Part shown: positions 26,052 to 36,410 of the stretch, piece by piece
Numbering within the stretch: position 1 is the first letter of the stretch
Layout of the letters: every line of letters starts with the position of its first letter
Source: JAFDWI01 sp963764215
GTDB taxonomy: Bacteria; Actinomycetota; Acidimicrobiia; Acidimicrobiales; Iamiaceae
Length of the DNA: 64,000 bases
Assembly (NCBI GenBank): GCA_963764215.1
Contig: CAVXRS010000005.1
Location: forward strand, 744,001 to 808,000
Direction: 5' to 3'
Made by a program: the position numbers and the translations under genes
Notes under the pieces: model-generated
The model's database searches: none
Seen by the model: the letters and a program-made list of their open reading frames with translations, nothing else
What the model was told of the DNA's origin: nothing

Positions 26052-27061
26052 ACAGGCAGCAGTTTGCCGACCCGGCCCGGACTGGCGGCAACGAGCCGTG
26101 CTTCTGCGGGTCGGGCAAGAAGTTCAAGAAGTGCCACCGGGCGTCGTTCGAACCGTTGCGCCCCGGGGTGCAGTCCCCGATGCGCGAGGTCCCTGCTTCG
26201 ATCGAGCGCCCGCCCTACGCGGAAACCGGTGACCGGTCGGTCCGTGGCGAATCCGACGTGAAGACGCCGGAGGTGATCGAGCGGATGCGGCGCACCGGCG
26301 TCGCCGCGGCCGAGATTCTGCGAACGGTGGGCGACGCCGTCGCCCCGGGAGTGACCACCGACGAGTTGGACCGCATCTGCCACGACGCCTCGATCGAAGC
26401 CGGCGGGTATCCGAGCCCGCTCAACTACGGCCACTTTCCCGCTTCGGTGTGCACGTCGGTCAACGAGGTCATCTGCCATGGCATCCCCGACGACCGACCG
26501 CTGCGCGACGGCGACATCGTCAACCTCGATGTGACGCTGTACCGCGAGGGCGTCCACGGTGACACGAACGCCACCTGGTGCGTGGGCACGGTCGATCCGT
26601 TGTCGCGGCAACTGGTCCGGGTCACCCGTGAATGCCTGGAACGTGCCATCGACCAGGTGGCCCCGGGTCGGCCGTTCAATGCGATCGGCCGGGTGATCCA
26701 GGAACACGCCGAGCGGTACGGGTTCAGCGTGGTGCGGGCGTTCATCGGTCACGGCGTCGGCGAGACGTTCCACTCGGATCTCGCGATCATGCACTATTAC
26801 GACCCGCACGACACCCGGGTCATCACCGAGGGGATGACCTTCACGATCGAGCCGATGATCGCGCTCGGCGACTGGCGCCATCGGATGTGGGCCGACGACT
26901 GGACCGCGGTGACCGTGGACGGCCGCCGGACCGCGCAGTTCGAGCACTCCCTGCTGGTCACCGGCGACGGGGTCGAGATCCTCACCCTGCATCCGGATGG
27001 GTCGTGGTCGGGCGAGCGAGGGGCAGCGGACGAGCTGGGCGCCGGCGCCGCGGTCGGCTGA
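26048..27061 (+). CDS. map: type I methionine aminopeptidase with N-terminal SEC-C zinc motif
   Basis: 337 aa. Removes the initiator Met from new proteins. An N-terminal SEC-C motif, NEPCFCGSGKKFKKCH (about 15-30), probably binds zinc and places the enzyme at the ribosome. The peptidase domain shows ICHGIPDDRPLRDGDIVNLDVT (metal Asp), HGDTNATWCVG, FIGHGVGETFHSD (metal His), FTIEPMI and QFEHSLLVT (metal Glu residues). GTG 26048 is preferred on Shine-Dalgarno spacing (AAGGAT) and the 4-bp overlap with folC. Confidence 0.94.
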   Translation: MNRQQFADPARTGGNEPCFCGSGKKFKKCHRASFEPLRPGVQSPMREVPASIERPPYAETGDRSVRGESDVKTPEVIERMRRTGVAAAEILRTVGDAVAPGVTTDELDRICHDASIEAGGYPSPLNYGHFPASVCTSVNEVICHGIPDDRPLRDGDIVNLDVTLYREGVHGDTNATWCVGTVDPLSRQLVRVTRECLERAIDQVAPGRPFNAIGRVIQEHAERYGFSVVRAFIGHGVGETFHSDLAIMHYYDPHDTRVITEGMTFTIEPMIALGDWRHRMWADDWTAVTVDGRRTAQFEHSLLVTGDGVEILTLHPDGSWSGERGAADELGAGAAVG

Positions 27062-27127
27062 AGCGTCCCAGGGACGCAGGTTCAGCGGCCCTCGGTGACG
27101 AATTCGTCGGGTGCTCGCGCACGCGTT

Positions 27128-27133
27128 TAGCGT
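27128..27133 (+). promoter_or_regulatory. -10 box of ndk (leaderless)
   Basis: TAGCGT ends 8 bases before GTG 27142. Confidence 0.45.
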
Positions 27134-27141
27134 TCGTCACC

Positions 27142-27555
27142 GTGAATCGGACCTTCGTCATGTGCAAACCCGATGCGGTCGAGCGAGGCCTTTCGGGAGA
27201 GATCATCGCCCGGATCGAGGCCAAGGGCCTTCGTCTGGTCGCCGCGGAACTGCGCACCGTGGACCGTGCCTTTGCCGAGCGGCACTACGCGGAACTGACC
27301 GACAAGCCGTTCTTCGGGGAGCTGATCGAGTTCATCACCCGGTCGCCGGTGCTGGCGATGGTGGTGGAGGGACCGGGCGACAACACCTGGCACCTGGTGC
27401 GCACGATCATGGGCGCCACCTCGGTCGACGACGCCCAGCCGGGGTCGATCCGTGGCGACCTGGCCACGACGACCACCGAGAACCTGGTGCACGGCTCCGA
27501 CGGGCCGGAGTCCGCCGCGGCCGAGATCGCACTCTGGTTCCCCGACCTGGCCTGA
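27142..27555 (+). CDS. ndk: nucleoside diphosphate kinase
   Basis: 137 aa, standard length. It transfers the gamma phosphate between nucleoside di- and triphosphates through phospho-His117, seen in ENLVHGSDGPESAAAEI. The start VNRTFVMCKPDAVERGL, FFGELIEFITRSPVLAMVVEG and RTIMGATSVDDAQPGSIRGDLA are all canonical. GTG 27142 is fixed by the conserved N-terminus and the leaderless -10 box. Confidence 0.97.
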   Translation: MNRTFVMCKPDAVERGLSGEIIARIEAKGLRLVAAELRTVDRAFAERHYAELTDKPFFGELIEFITRSPVLAMVVEGPGDNTWHLVRTIMGATSVDDAQPGSIRGDLATTTTENLVHGSDGPESAAAEIALWFPDLA

Positions 27556-27858
27556 GTCCCGAGTTCGTGGGACGCTGAGGCGGGGAGCCCGCTGGCCCTC
27601 ACTCGCCGGCCGCCAAATTGCGAATGTCGGGGCACAGAGTTGTTGTGAGCTATCTGGTGCCCCGGAGTTCGTGGGGGGGTGGGGGCGTTTCGGGGGTGGG
27701 TCCGGCGACAGGGGCCCGACACCGAATCTGAATTATTGCAATATCGTGACAATGCGGAACGTTGTGATCTTCGCTACGCTGTGATGAGTTCCACGACGGG
27801 CCATTCCCCGGGTCGGTGGCACAACTGCCGACCTCACATCGAGAGACTCCCTTTCGTC
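27556..27858. other. 303-bp intergenic region before mreB
   Basis: Holds a 51-bp hairpin repeat (27621-27671), a G-rich run after it, an AT-rich patch around 27725-27770, and a possible -10 box TACGCT at 27775-27780, which would give a leader of about 70 nt for mreB. No gene seen. Confidence 0.6.
27621..27671. repeat. 51-bp stem-loop repeat, copy 1
   Basis: Outer arms CGAATGTCGGGGCAC and GTGCCCCGGAGTTCG can pair with a few mismatches. The middle has GTTGTTG and CTCTGG-like words. The same 51-bp element occurs at 46675-46725. Non-coding. Confidence 0.65.
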
Positions 27859-28899
<1,041 letters not shown>

Positions 28900-28913
28900 G
28901 CTCGACGAGCCCC

Positions 28914-29765
28914 GTGGCAGGTCAGGGACGGTCCCGTCGTCGTCGTTTCACGATCGTCCTCCTGGTCTTGGCCTCGCTGACGATCCTCACGATCGACTTC
29001 CGCAACGCCGGTCCGGTCAACGCGGCGGGTCGGGTGGTCGGCTCGGTGTTCCATCCGGTCCGTCACGCCGCGGCGTGGGTGGGGCATCCCTTCGGCAACC
29101 TCTGGAACTCGGCGTTCCACTATTCGGATCTCAAGAAGCAGAATCAGGCGTTGCAACGCCGCGTCGACCGGCTCGAAGCCGAGAAGAGCCAGGACCACGT
29201 CGATCAGCGGCTCTATGCGCAGCTGCTGGCCCAGGCGCACATCACCTACCTCAAGGGCCTGCCCACGGTCGCCGCCCAGGTGACCTCCGGTCCGATCACG
29301 AACTTCGGTGACACCATCGCGATCAATCGGGGCTCGGGCGACGGGGTCAACGTCGGCATGGCGGTGGTGACCGACCGTGGCCTGGTCGGTCGGATTTCCA
29401 AGGTCACCGGCGGCCAGTCGCTCATCCAACCCATCACCGATCCGAACCTCGACTTCTTCGTGAAGGTGTTCGCGAAGAAGGACATGACCGACCCGGGGAC
29501 GATCGGGGAGGCGCACGGGATGGGGCCCCAGCGCGACGTCCGAATAGCGGACGGCATCCTCTCGAACGACCCGGTGGCCAAAGGTGATCCGGTGTACACC
29601 AGTGGCGTTTCGACCAGTACCTACCCACCGGGAATCCCCCTTGGCGTCGTGCGGACGGTCGCCCCTTCGGCCGATCGGACCCAACTCGTCGTCGACGTGC
29701 ATCCTTATGTGAGCCTCGATCGGCTCTCTATCGTCCGGGTGGTGCTCTGGGAGCCCACGCCGTGA
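28914..29765 (+). CDS. mreC: rod shape-determining protein MreC
   Basis: 283 aa. GTG 28914, 14 bp after mreB. A basic N-terminus (GRSRRRRF) precedes one membrane segment (IVLLVLASLTILTI). A coiled coil at about 75-110 (KKQNQALQRRVDRLEAEKSQ) is followed by the MreC beta domain with VTSGPITNFGDTIAINRGSGDGV and GDPVYTSGVSTSTYPPGIPLG. It is the scaffold linking MreB to PBP2 on the outer face. Its stop overlaps the mreD start (GTGA). Confidence 0.95.
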   Translation: MAGQGRSRRRRFTIVLLVLASLTILTIDFRNAGPVNAAGRVVGSVFHPVRHAAAWVGHPFGNLWNSAFHYSDLKKQNQALQRRVDRLEAEKSQDHVDQRLYAQLLAQAHITYLKGLPTVAAQVTSGPITNFGDTIAINRGSGDGVNVGMAVVTDRGLVGRISKVTGGQSLIQPITDPNLDFFVKVFAKKDMTDPGTIGEAHGMGPQRDVRIADGILSNDPVAKGDPVYTSGVSTSTYPPGIPLGVVRTVAPSADRTQLVVDVHPYVSLDRLSIVRVVLWEPTP

Positions 29766-30283
29766 CCGTGCTGCGGGTCGCGAAGATCTCGTTCGTCGTG
29801 TTCTGCACGGTGGCGCTCCAGGCGTCGGTGGCCGCGCAGCTGCCCATCGACGGGGCGATGGTCGATGTGATTCTCGTGGGCACGATCGGTGCCGCCCTGG
29901 CCGGCGGGCCAGAGGCCGGTGCCGTGATGGGCTTCATCTGCGGACTGTTGATCGACCTGCTCGGTGCCGGCCCCGTGGGGCTGACCGCGCTCGTGTACAC
30001 CCTGGTCGGCTACGGGGTAGGTGTCGCCCAGGCCGGCGTTCTCCGCTCCAGTCGGCTGATCCCGATCGTCACGGCCGGGGTCGCCGCGCTGGTCGCCACC
30101 TATGCGTACGCGCTGGTCGGCGAGATGCTCGGACAGAACCTGTTCGTGATCGTCGACGTGAATCGGGTGGCGATCGTGGTGACACTCTCCACGATGGCCC
30201 TCTGCCTCCCGGCGCGTCGGCTGATGGGTTGGGCGTTCGCGGAAGAGCGCTCGACGCAGGTGCCACGGAGCTTGCGGTGGTAG
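29762..30283 (+). CDS. mreD: rod shape-determining protein MreD
   Basis: 173 aa, about five membrane segments, typical MreD size. GTG 29762 overlaps the mreC stop by 4 bp. GFICGLLIDLLGAGPVGLTALVYTLVGY is the family signature. Integral membrane partner of MreC in the elongasome. Confidence 0.93.
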   Translation: MTVLRVAKISFVVFCTVALQASVAAQLPIDGAMVDVILVGTIGAALAGGPEAGAVMGFICGLLIDLLGAGPVGLTALVYTLVGYGVGVAQAGVLRSSRLIPIVTAGVAALVATYAYALVGEMLGQNLFVIVDVNRVAIVVTLSTMALCLPARRLMGWAFAEERSTQVPRSLRW

Positions 30284-32433
30284 GCGGCGCCAACCGGCGG
30301 GTCCGGTTCGGCGCTCTGGCGCTGGTCTGCCTCGGTGTCTTCGCGGCGCTGTTCGCCCGCCTCTGGTACCTCCAGGTCCTCAATGCCCCCGCCTACCAGC
30401 ACGTGGCGACGCTCACCTCGACCCGCACCGTGCGCATACCTGCACCCCGTGGGCGGATCCTCGACCGGAACGGCAAGGTCCTCGTCGACAACGTTCCCAC
30501 GAAGGTGGTCGCCATCGATCGGCAGAAGCTCAGCGATGCCCCCAACCCCGATGCCGTGCTGTCCCGGGTGGCGACGCTCCTGAACCACTTCGAACACCCG
30601 ACCAAGCCGTACTCGGTTGCCGGCATCAAACGGGATCTCGTGATCAACCAGGTCGGTCCCTTCGATCCGGTGCCGCTCGCCGAGAACGTCTCCGAGCCGC
30701 TGCTCGTCGAGTTGATCGAGCACAAGGCGGACTATCCCGGGGTCGTCGCCGAGACCCGTCTGCTCCGGCAGTACCACTACGGCAACCTTGCCGCGCAGGT
30801 GCTCGGCCGGGTCGGTTCGATCTCGGAATCAGATTGGAAGGCGCACCGCAACGATCCGCATCCCTACGCCAAGGATTCCCAGGTGGGTCTGTCCGGTGTG
30901 GAGCAGTCGATGGAGAAGTATCTGCGCGGGAGAGACGGCAAGCGCGTCGTCGAGGTCACCCCGTCGGGCCGCGTGGTCCGTACCGTGAAGACGGTTCCGC
31001 CGGTGCCCGGGGACGACGTGGAGCTCACCATCGACATCAACGCGCAGGCCCACGCCGAACAGGCACTTGCGGCCCAGGTCGCCGCGACCCGCAAATCCCG
31101 TGGCCTGCCGCCGGTACCGGGCGCGGCGTCGCTGCTGCTGCAACCCAAGACCGGCCAGGTCATCGCCATGGCCTCGTATCCGACCTATGACCCGTCGATC
31201 TTCGTCCCCGCGATCTCCGAAGCGGACTGGAAGGCGATCCAGTCGCCGGATGCCCATTCACCGCTGACCAACCGCGCGGACGGCGGCCTGTACTCGCCGG
31301 GGTCCACGTTCAAGCTCGTGACCGCCACTGCCGGTTTGCGGACCGGGATCATCACCCCCGGGTCGACGTACGTCGACAACGGATACGTCGAAGTGGGCGG
31401 TCAGCGTTTCACCAACGATGCCGGAGACGGCGCGCTGGGTCCGATCGCCCTGCCCACCGCGATCACCCGGTCGTCGAACGTCTACTTCTTCAACATCGGC
31501 GAGAAGCTCTGGCAGGGACGGAGCCACTTCGGGGAGACCGCCCTGCAGAACACCGCGTCGGACTACGGGTTCGGCGCGTTGACCGGTCTCGATCTTCCCG
31601 ACGAGAAGGCCGTGCCGCTGCCGACGCCGAAAGAGCGGGCCAAGCTGCACCACGACAAGCCGAAGGCCTTCCCCACCGGAGGCTGGTACACCGGCGACAC
31701 GATGAACCTGGCCATCGGTCAAGGCGACCTGCTCGTCACCCCGCTCCAGTTGGCCAATGCCTATGGACAGTTCGCTAACGGTGGTGACCGGTTCCAACCG
31801 ACGATCCTGCGGCGGGTGCTGACGCACTTCGCCCCCCTGGACGACCAGGGCAACCCGCGTGACCCCAAGGACGTGCTCGTCGAGAACGCACCGCACAAGA
31901 CCGGCCACATCGACTATGCGCCCGACTGGCACGCCGCGATGATGCAGGGGTTCTCCGGGGTCACCCAGAACCAGGCCGGCACCGCCGCATCGGCGTTCCA
32001 GGGTTTCCCCATGGCGCAGTTCCCGATTGCGGGAAAGACCGGAACCGCGCAGACCGGTGTCAACCCGGCGACCGGTCAGGAAAAGTTCTCGAACGCGTTC
32101 TTCGTCGGGTTCGGGCCGACGACCGATCCGGGTTACGTGGGCGTCGCGGTCCTGGAGCAGGCCGGCTACGGCGCGGCGGCCGCCGCACCGGTGGTGCGGT
32201 CGATGTTGGAGCCCGTCGCCCGCACGGGAACCTGGCCGACGGTGAAGCCGACGATCCCGTTGGCCCCGACTCCTCCGCCTTCGACCACGACGACTGCCCC
32301 GGCCGGCACGACCGTCCCTGGCAGCCAGTCGAACCAGGGGGGGCCGTCGACGACCACGCTCGTGCCCGGCCAGGTCACCTCGAACACCACCGAGACGACC
32401 ACGCCGGGCGCGGTCGCCACCGGGGGGCGCTGA
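30277..32433 (+). CDS. mrdA: penicillin-binding protein 2 (elongasome transpeptidase)
   Basis: 718 aa, class B PBP. GTG 30277 overlaps mreD by 7 bp and has GGAG 6 bases upstream. One membrane segment near 12-32 and the pedestal domain (PRGRILDRNGKVLVDN) lead to the transpeptidase domain: Ser343-T-F-K346 in YSPGSTFKLVT, Ser399-Ser-Asn401 in TRSSNVYFFN, and Lys587-T-G in IAGKTGTAQTG. A Thr/Pro/Ser-rich tail of about 60 residues (PPPSTTTTAPAGTT) is unusual and likely surface exposed. Works with RodA, whose gene follows after 1 bp. Confidence 0.96.
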   Translation: MVGGANRRVRFGALALVCLGVFAALFARLWYLQVLNAPAYQHVATLTSTRTVRIPAPRGRILDRNGKVLVDNVPTKVVAIDRQKLSDAPNPDAVLSRVATLLNHFEHPTKPYSVAGIKRDLVINQVGPFDPVPLAENVSEPLLVELIEHKADYPGVVAETRLLRQYHYGNLAAQVLGRVGSISESDWKAHRNDPHPYAKDSQVGLSGVEQSMEKYLRGRDGKRVVEVTPSGRVVRTVKTVPPVPGDDVELTIDINAQAHAEQALAAQVAATRKSRGLPPVPGAASLLLQPKTGQVIAMASYPTYDPSIFVPAISEADWKAIQSPDAHSPLTNRADGGLYSPGSTFKLVTATAGLRTGIITPGSTYVDNGYVEVGGQRFTNDAGDGALGPIALPTAITRSSNVYFFNIGEKLWQGRSHFGETALQNTASDYGFGALTGLDLPDEKAVPLPTPKERAKLHHDKPKAFPTGGWYTGDTMNLAIGQGDLLVTPLQLANAYGQFANGGDRFQPTILRRVLTHFAPLDDQGNPRDPKDVLVENAPHKTGHIDYAPDWHAAMMQGFSGVTQNQAGTAASAFQGFPMAQFPIAGKTGTAQTGVNPATGQEKFSNAFFVGFGPTTDPGYVGVAVLEQAGYGAAAAAPVVRSMLEPVARTGTWPTVKPTIPLAPTPPPSTTTTAPAGTTVPGSQSNQGGPSTTTLVPGQVTSNTTETTTPGAVATGGR

Positions 32434-32434
32434 G

Positions 32435-33619
32435 GTGGCCCTCACTCTCGGTCGTCGCCCTACGTCTCGCCAGAGCCGCTCGCTCGGGTCGCTGCGTCGC
32501 GATCCGGCGGCGCCGTACCGTCATCTGGACTGGGTGCTGATCGCGACGGTGCTCATCCTGTGCACCGTCGGCCTGCTCATGGTGTTCGCGACCACCCGGG
32601 GAGCCAACCCGCCGTACCGTTACACCCAGACCGCGAAGCAGTTGCTCTACATCGTGATCGGTCTGATCGCTGCCGTCGTGGTCGTGGCGATCGACTACCG
32701 CCACTACCGGGACTGGGCGCCGTTCATCTACGGCGCCGGGGTGCTGATGCTGCTCGCGGTGCTCTCGCCGTTGGGTTCGTCCCACAAAGGAGCCCAGGGA
32801 TGGTTCGACCTGGGGATGTTCCAGTTGCAGCCGTCGGAATTCGCCAAGGTGACCTTCATCATCGGCATCGCCGGGTTGGCGGCCCACTACCGGGGCGAGC
32901 CGACGTTGGGTCGCGTGGTGGCCCTGTTGGCGGTGGCCGGGGTGCCGATCGCGTTGGTGCTGGCGCAGGGCGACCTCGGAACGGCGCTGGTGTTCGTGGC
33001 GATGGTGCCCACCATTCTGTGGATCGGTGGCACCAAGGGCCGGTATCTGGCGGTGCTGGCACTCGTCGCGGTGGTGGTCGCCGGGGGGATCGTGACGTCC
33101 GGGACGTTGCAGCAGTACCAGACCGACCGGTTGACCGTGTTCGTGAACCAGAACGAGACAGGTACCCGGGCCGCGGCCCAGAGCCAGGGCGCGGCGTACA
33201 ACCTCGACCAGGCGAAGATCGCGATCGGCCACGGTGGCTTCTGGGGACAGGGCCTCTTCAGTGCTTCCCAGACCCGGACCGGCCAGGTCCCCGAGCAGGA
33301 CACCGACTTCATCTTCACCGCCGCCGCCGAGCAGTTCGGCTTCGTGGGAGCCGCCGCACTGCTCGCGGTGATGGGGCTGATGGTCGTACGGGTCTGGCGG
33401 ACCGCGCAGCTCGCCCGGGACGAGTTCGGCGCGTACGTGTGCATCGGGGTGTTGGCGATGCTGCTGTTCCAGATGTTCGAGAACGTGGGGATGACGATGG
33501 GCATCATGCCGATCACCGGAATCCCACTGCCTTTCATGTCCTATGGAGGATCGTCGATGATCGCCGATTGCATCGCCGTGGCGTTGGTGTTGAACGTGCA
33601 CGCCCGCCGCTTCTCCTGA
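32435..33619 (+). CDS. rodA: RodA, SEDS-family peptidoglycan glycosyltransferase
   Basis: 394 aa, about ten membrane segments. Signature parts: HKGAQGWFDLGMFQLQPSEFAKVTFI, LAQGDLGTALVFVAMV, AYNLDQAKIAIGHGGFWGQGL, EQDTDFIFTAAAEQFGFVG and ITGIPLPFMSYGGSSMIA. Polymerises lipid II for side-wall growth together with PBP2. GTG 32435 lies 1 base after the mrdA stop. Last gene of the shape operon. Confidence 0.96.
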   Translation: MALTLGRRPTSRQSRSLGSLRRDPAAPYRHLDWVLIATVLILCTVGLLMVFATTRGANPPYRYTQTAKQLLYIVIGLIAAVVVVAIDYRHYRDWAPFIYGAGVLMLLAVLSPLGSSHKGAQGWFDLGMFQLQPSEFAKVTFIIGIAGLAAHYRGEPTLGRVVALLAVAGVPIALVLAQGDLGTALVFVAMVPTILWIGGTKGRYLAVLALVAVVVAGGIVTSGTLQQYQTDRLTVFVNQNETGTRAAAQSQGAAYNLDQAKIAIGHGGFWGQGLFSASQTRTGQVPEQDTDFIFTAAAEQFGFVGAAALLAVMGLMVVRVWRTAQLARDEFGAYVCIGVLAMLLFQMFENVGMTMGIMPITGIPLPFMSYGGSSMIADCIAVALVLNVHARRFS

Positions 33620-33978
33620 GTCCGCCGGGACGTGTCTTCCGCGTGACCGCATGGTGTTCCCACTGCCATACTGGACACCTTCCAGATGGGGGATCACGGT
33701 GCGGTTGGCGGTGACAGCTAGAATCGGGCACATCATGCGAACGATTCGGTCGAAGCACCGGAAATCGGTCGGTGTGGTCGACTTCCGAGTGCGGACTGCG
33801 CCACCACGACCGACGGGCAACAACCCAGCCACGCAGCCGGACCACCAACCGCGCGCCACGAGGTGCGGGAGTTCCGACACGTCGGATTGCTCTGCCGACG
33901 CCGCTCCTCGTGGAGCCGGCGCGCAGATCCGATGTGATCGACCTCGGTTCGCGGGCTCTGAACTCTTGAGGATCTCTT
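33620..33978. other. 359-bp region upstream of rne
   Basis: No gene found; an open frame starting at 33651 runs into rne out of frame, with ordinary shadow composition. TAGAAT at 33719-33724 is a possible -10, implying an rne leader of about 250 nt. Long leaders are used for RNase E autoregulation in other bacteria; no such structure was worked out here. Confidence 0.4.
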
Positions 33979-36024
33979 ATGAATCAACCTTCGACTCCGG
34001 AGGCGAACTCCGGCAACGAAGTGACTGCTGCCGCCCCCAAGGGCGGATCCGCCGCACACGATGCGGCTCGGCATCGCTCAGCAACGAAACCTGACGGGGG
34101 CGACGATCGGTCGAAGGGCGCGGAGACCGAGCTGACCGGGGGCGGTGCATCGGGCACCGGTGGACCAGGCTCGACCGGAGCAAGTGAAAGCGCTGAGCGG
34201 ACGAGCCGAAACCGGCGGCGCCGACGCGGAGGACGCGGACGCGGCAACGGCGGTGCGACCGGACAGAACAAGAATCCAGAAGAGCTCCCCCGGCCCGAGC
34301 GCGAAGGCTGGACCGCCGAGGTCGATGACGACTCCCGGTTCGCTTCGCCCGAGCGCGCTGAGAGTGCCGACCGGGCCGGGGCCGAGAAGCCCAACGCCGA
34401 GCGGTCCAACACCGAGAAGTCCACTGCCGGGAATTCCACTGCCGACAAGCCCCGGATCGGCGACACCCGCCCGGCACCGGCGTCGGCACCCAAGCCCGGC
34501 TCGACCGGGTCCTCGGCTGCTTCGAGTGAGGGGAACGGTTCGGGGACAGCGCCCAAGGCGCGCAAGCGTCGTCGGCGTGGTGGCAAAGGGAAATCCCAGA
34601 ACGCCGGAAGTGATCGAGCCCCTCAGGGGCGCCAACCCACCGGCGTGCGGTCCGGCGTCGCCAAACCCGTCACCGCGCTCACCGGTGGCAGTGCCGTCGA
34701 GCTCGACGAGGACGTGCTCTCCGAGCGGCGGGGCAAGACCCGCAACGGCAAGCCGGTCGGCCGGTATCTGATGGCCGTGGAGGTGAAGGAGGAAGCGACC
34801 CAGATCGCGATCCTGGAGGGACGGGCGCTGATCGAGCACTACGTGGCCCGACCCACCGACGACATCGCGCAGATCCACGGCAACATCTATCTCGGGCGGG
34901 TGCAGAACGTGCTTCCGGGCATGGAGGCGGCATTCGTGGACATCGGCACTCCCAAGAACGCCGTGCTGTACCGCGGTGATCTGCATTTCGATCCCGCGGA
35001 CATCGAGGAGCACAACGACGACCGGATCGAACAGATCCTGCGCCCCAAGCAGGTGGTGCTCTGCCAGGTCACCAAGAACCCGATCATGCACAAAGGAGCC
35101 CGGCTCACCCAGGAAGTGTCGCTGCCGGGACGCTTCGTCGTACTGGTGCCCAACAGCCGGACCGTGGGGATCTCCAAGCGACTCCCCGACGCCGAACGCA
35201 AACGGCTGCGCAGGCTCGTCGACCGTTGCCGACCCGACGGACACGGGGTGATCGTGCGGACCGCCGCCGAGGGGATCACCGATCCGGAGATCGAACGTGA
35301 CCTTGCCCGTCTGGTGGCCCAGTGGGACAAGATCAGCGAATTGGCTGCCAAGGCCTCGGCGCCGGCCCTGCTCTACCGCGAGCCCGACATGGCGCTCCGG
35401 GTGATCCGGGAGGAGTTCAGCCGGGACTTCCGATCCGTGGTGATCGACGACCGTGCCGTGTTCGAGGACATCCACGACTACGTGGCCAGCGTCTCGCCGG
35501 CACTGGCCGAACGCGTCTCGTACTTCGACAACGAGGCCGAGCCGCTCTCGTTGTTCGAGCAGTACCACATCGCCGAGCAGTTGCACCGAGGTCTGGATCG
35601 CAAGGTCTGGTTGCCCTCGGGTGGTTCGCTGATCATCGAGCACACCGAGGCGCTCACGGTGATCGACGTGAACACCGGCAAGAACGTGGGCCGCTCCAGC
35701 CTCGAGGACACCGTGTTCGACAACAATCTCGAGGCGGCGGTCGAGATCGCCCGCCAGTTGCGGCTGCGGGACATCGGCGGGATCATCGTGATCGACTTCG
35801 TGGACATGGAGGTCAAGAAGAACCGCGCCGAAGTGGTGCGGGTGTTCCGCGAAGAGCTCGCCCGGGACAAGACCCGCACCCAGGTCTTCGACATCTCCGA
35901 GCTCGGACTGGTGCAGATGACCCGCAAACGGATCGGCGAGGGACTTTTGGAGTCGTTCAGCACGCCGTGTACGACCTGCGAAGGGCGGGGAGTGGTCTTC
36001 GATCCGGTGTTGTTGGAGCATTGA
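33979..36024 (+). CDS. rne: ribonuclease E/G
   Basis: 681 aa endoribonuclease of mRNA decay and rRNA/tRNA processing. The first ~230 residues are low-complexity and disordered, with Arg patches (SRNRRRRRGGRGRGNGG, KARKRRRRGGKGKS) likely to bind RNA. The catalytic part starts near 255 (GRYLMAVEVKEEATQIAILEGR). It includes the S1 domain (IHGNIYLGRVQNVLPGMEAAFVDIG), the metal Asp563 (VIDVNTGKN) and Asp606 (IVIDFVDME), and the Zn-link Cys664/Cys667 in CTTCEGRG. There is no long C-terminal scaffold, so the actinobacterial layout (N-terminal extension) applies. Shine-Dalgarno GAGGATC before ATG 33979. Confidence 0.96.
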   Translation: MNQPSTPEANSGNEVTAAAPKGGSAAHDAARHRSATKPDGGDDRSKGAETELTGGGASGTGGPGSTGASESAERTSRNRRRRRGGRGRGNGGATGQNKNPEELPRPEREGWTAEVDDDSRFASPERAESADRAGAEKPNAERSNTEKSTAGNSTADKPRIGDTRPAPASAPKPGSTGSSAASSEGNGSGTAPKARKRRRRGGKGKSQNAGSDRAPQGRQPTGVRSGVAKPVTALTGGSAVELDEDVLSERRGKTRNGKPVGRYLMAVEVKEEATQIAILEGRALIEHYVARPTDDIAQIHGNIYLGRVQNVLPGMEAAFVDIGTPKNAVLYRGDLHFDPADIEEHNDDRIEQILRPKQVVLCQVTKNPIMHKGARLTQEVSLPGRFVVLVPNSRTVGISKRLPDAERKRLRRLVDRCRPDGHGVIVRTAAEGITDPEIERDLARLVAQWDKISELAAKASAPALLYREPDMALRVIREEFSRDFRSVVIDDRAVFEDIHDYVASVSPALAERVSYFDNEAEPLSLFEQYHIAEQLHRGLDRKVWLPSGGSLIIEHTEALTVIDVNTGKNVGRSSLEDTVFDNNLEAAVEIARQLRLRDIGGIIVIDFVDMEVKKNRAEVVRVFREELARDKTRTQVFDISELGLVQMTRKRIGEGLLESFSTPCTTCEGRGVVFDPVLLEH

Positions 36025-36073
36025 GCGGCCCGGGTGGCCGGGCCGGCATTGGGTCACCATCGAGGCCGGTCGC

Positions 36074-36079
36074 TAGCAT
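36074..36079 (+). promoter_or_regulatory. -10 box of rplU-rpmA (leaderless)
   Basis: TAGCAT ends 8 bases before ATG 36088. Confidence 0.45.
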
Positions 36080-36087
36080 TGGCCGCC

Positions 36088-36396
36088 ATGTATGCCGTGA
36101 TCGCCACAGGTGGAAAGCAGTATCGAGTCGCCGAGGGCGACACGTTGGACGTCGAACGACTCGGGTCCGACGGTGACCACGTCACCCTTTCGCCGGTGTT
36201 GCTGGTCGATGGTTCGACCGTGGCGGCGACACCCGACGAGCTTGCCGGCGCCCAGGTCACCGCCGAGGTGATCGGCGAAGCGAAGGGCCCGAAGATCACC
36301 GGGTTCACGTACAAGAACAAGACCAACCAGCGGACCAGATGGGGTCACCGTCAGAAGTACGACACCATCCGCATCACCGGAATCACCAAAGGTTGA
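36088..36396 (+). CDS. rplU: 50S ribosomal protein L21
   Basis: 102 aa, normal L21 length. MYAVIATGGKQYRVAEGDTLDVERL and the C-terminal KNKTNQRTRWGHRQKYDTIRITGI are conserved 23S rRNA-binding parts. Start fixed by the conserved MYAVI and the leaderless -10 box. rpmA follows after 14 bp. Confidence 0.98.
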   Translation: MYAVIATGGKQYRVAEGDTLDVERLGSDGDHVTLSPVLLVDGSTVAATPDELAGAQVTAEVIGEAKGPKITGFTYKNKTNQRTRWGHRQKYDTIRITGITKG

Positions 36397-36410
36397 GAGG
36401 TTAGCGAGAC

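Noticed and set aside
33651..34094. 147-aa open frame upstream of and overlapping rne
   Set aside because: No ribosome binding site or motif; it overlaps the rne start in another frame and has shadow composition.
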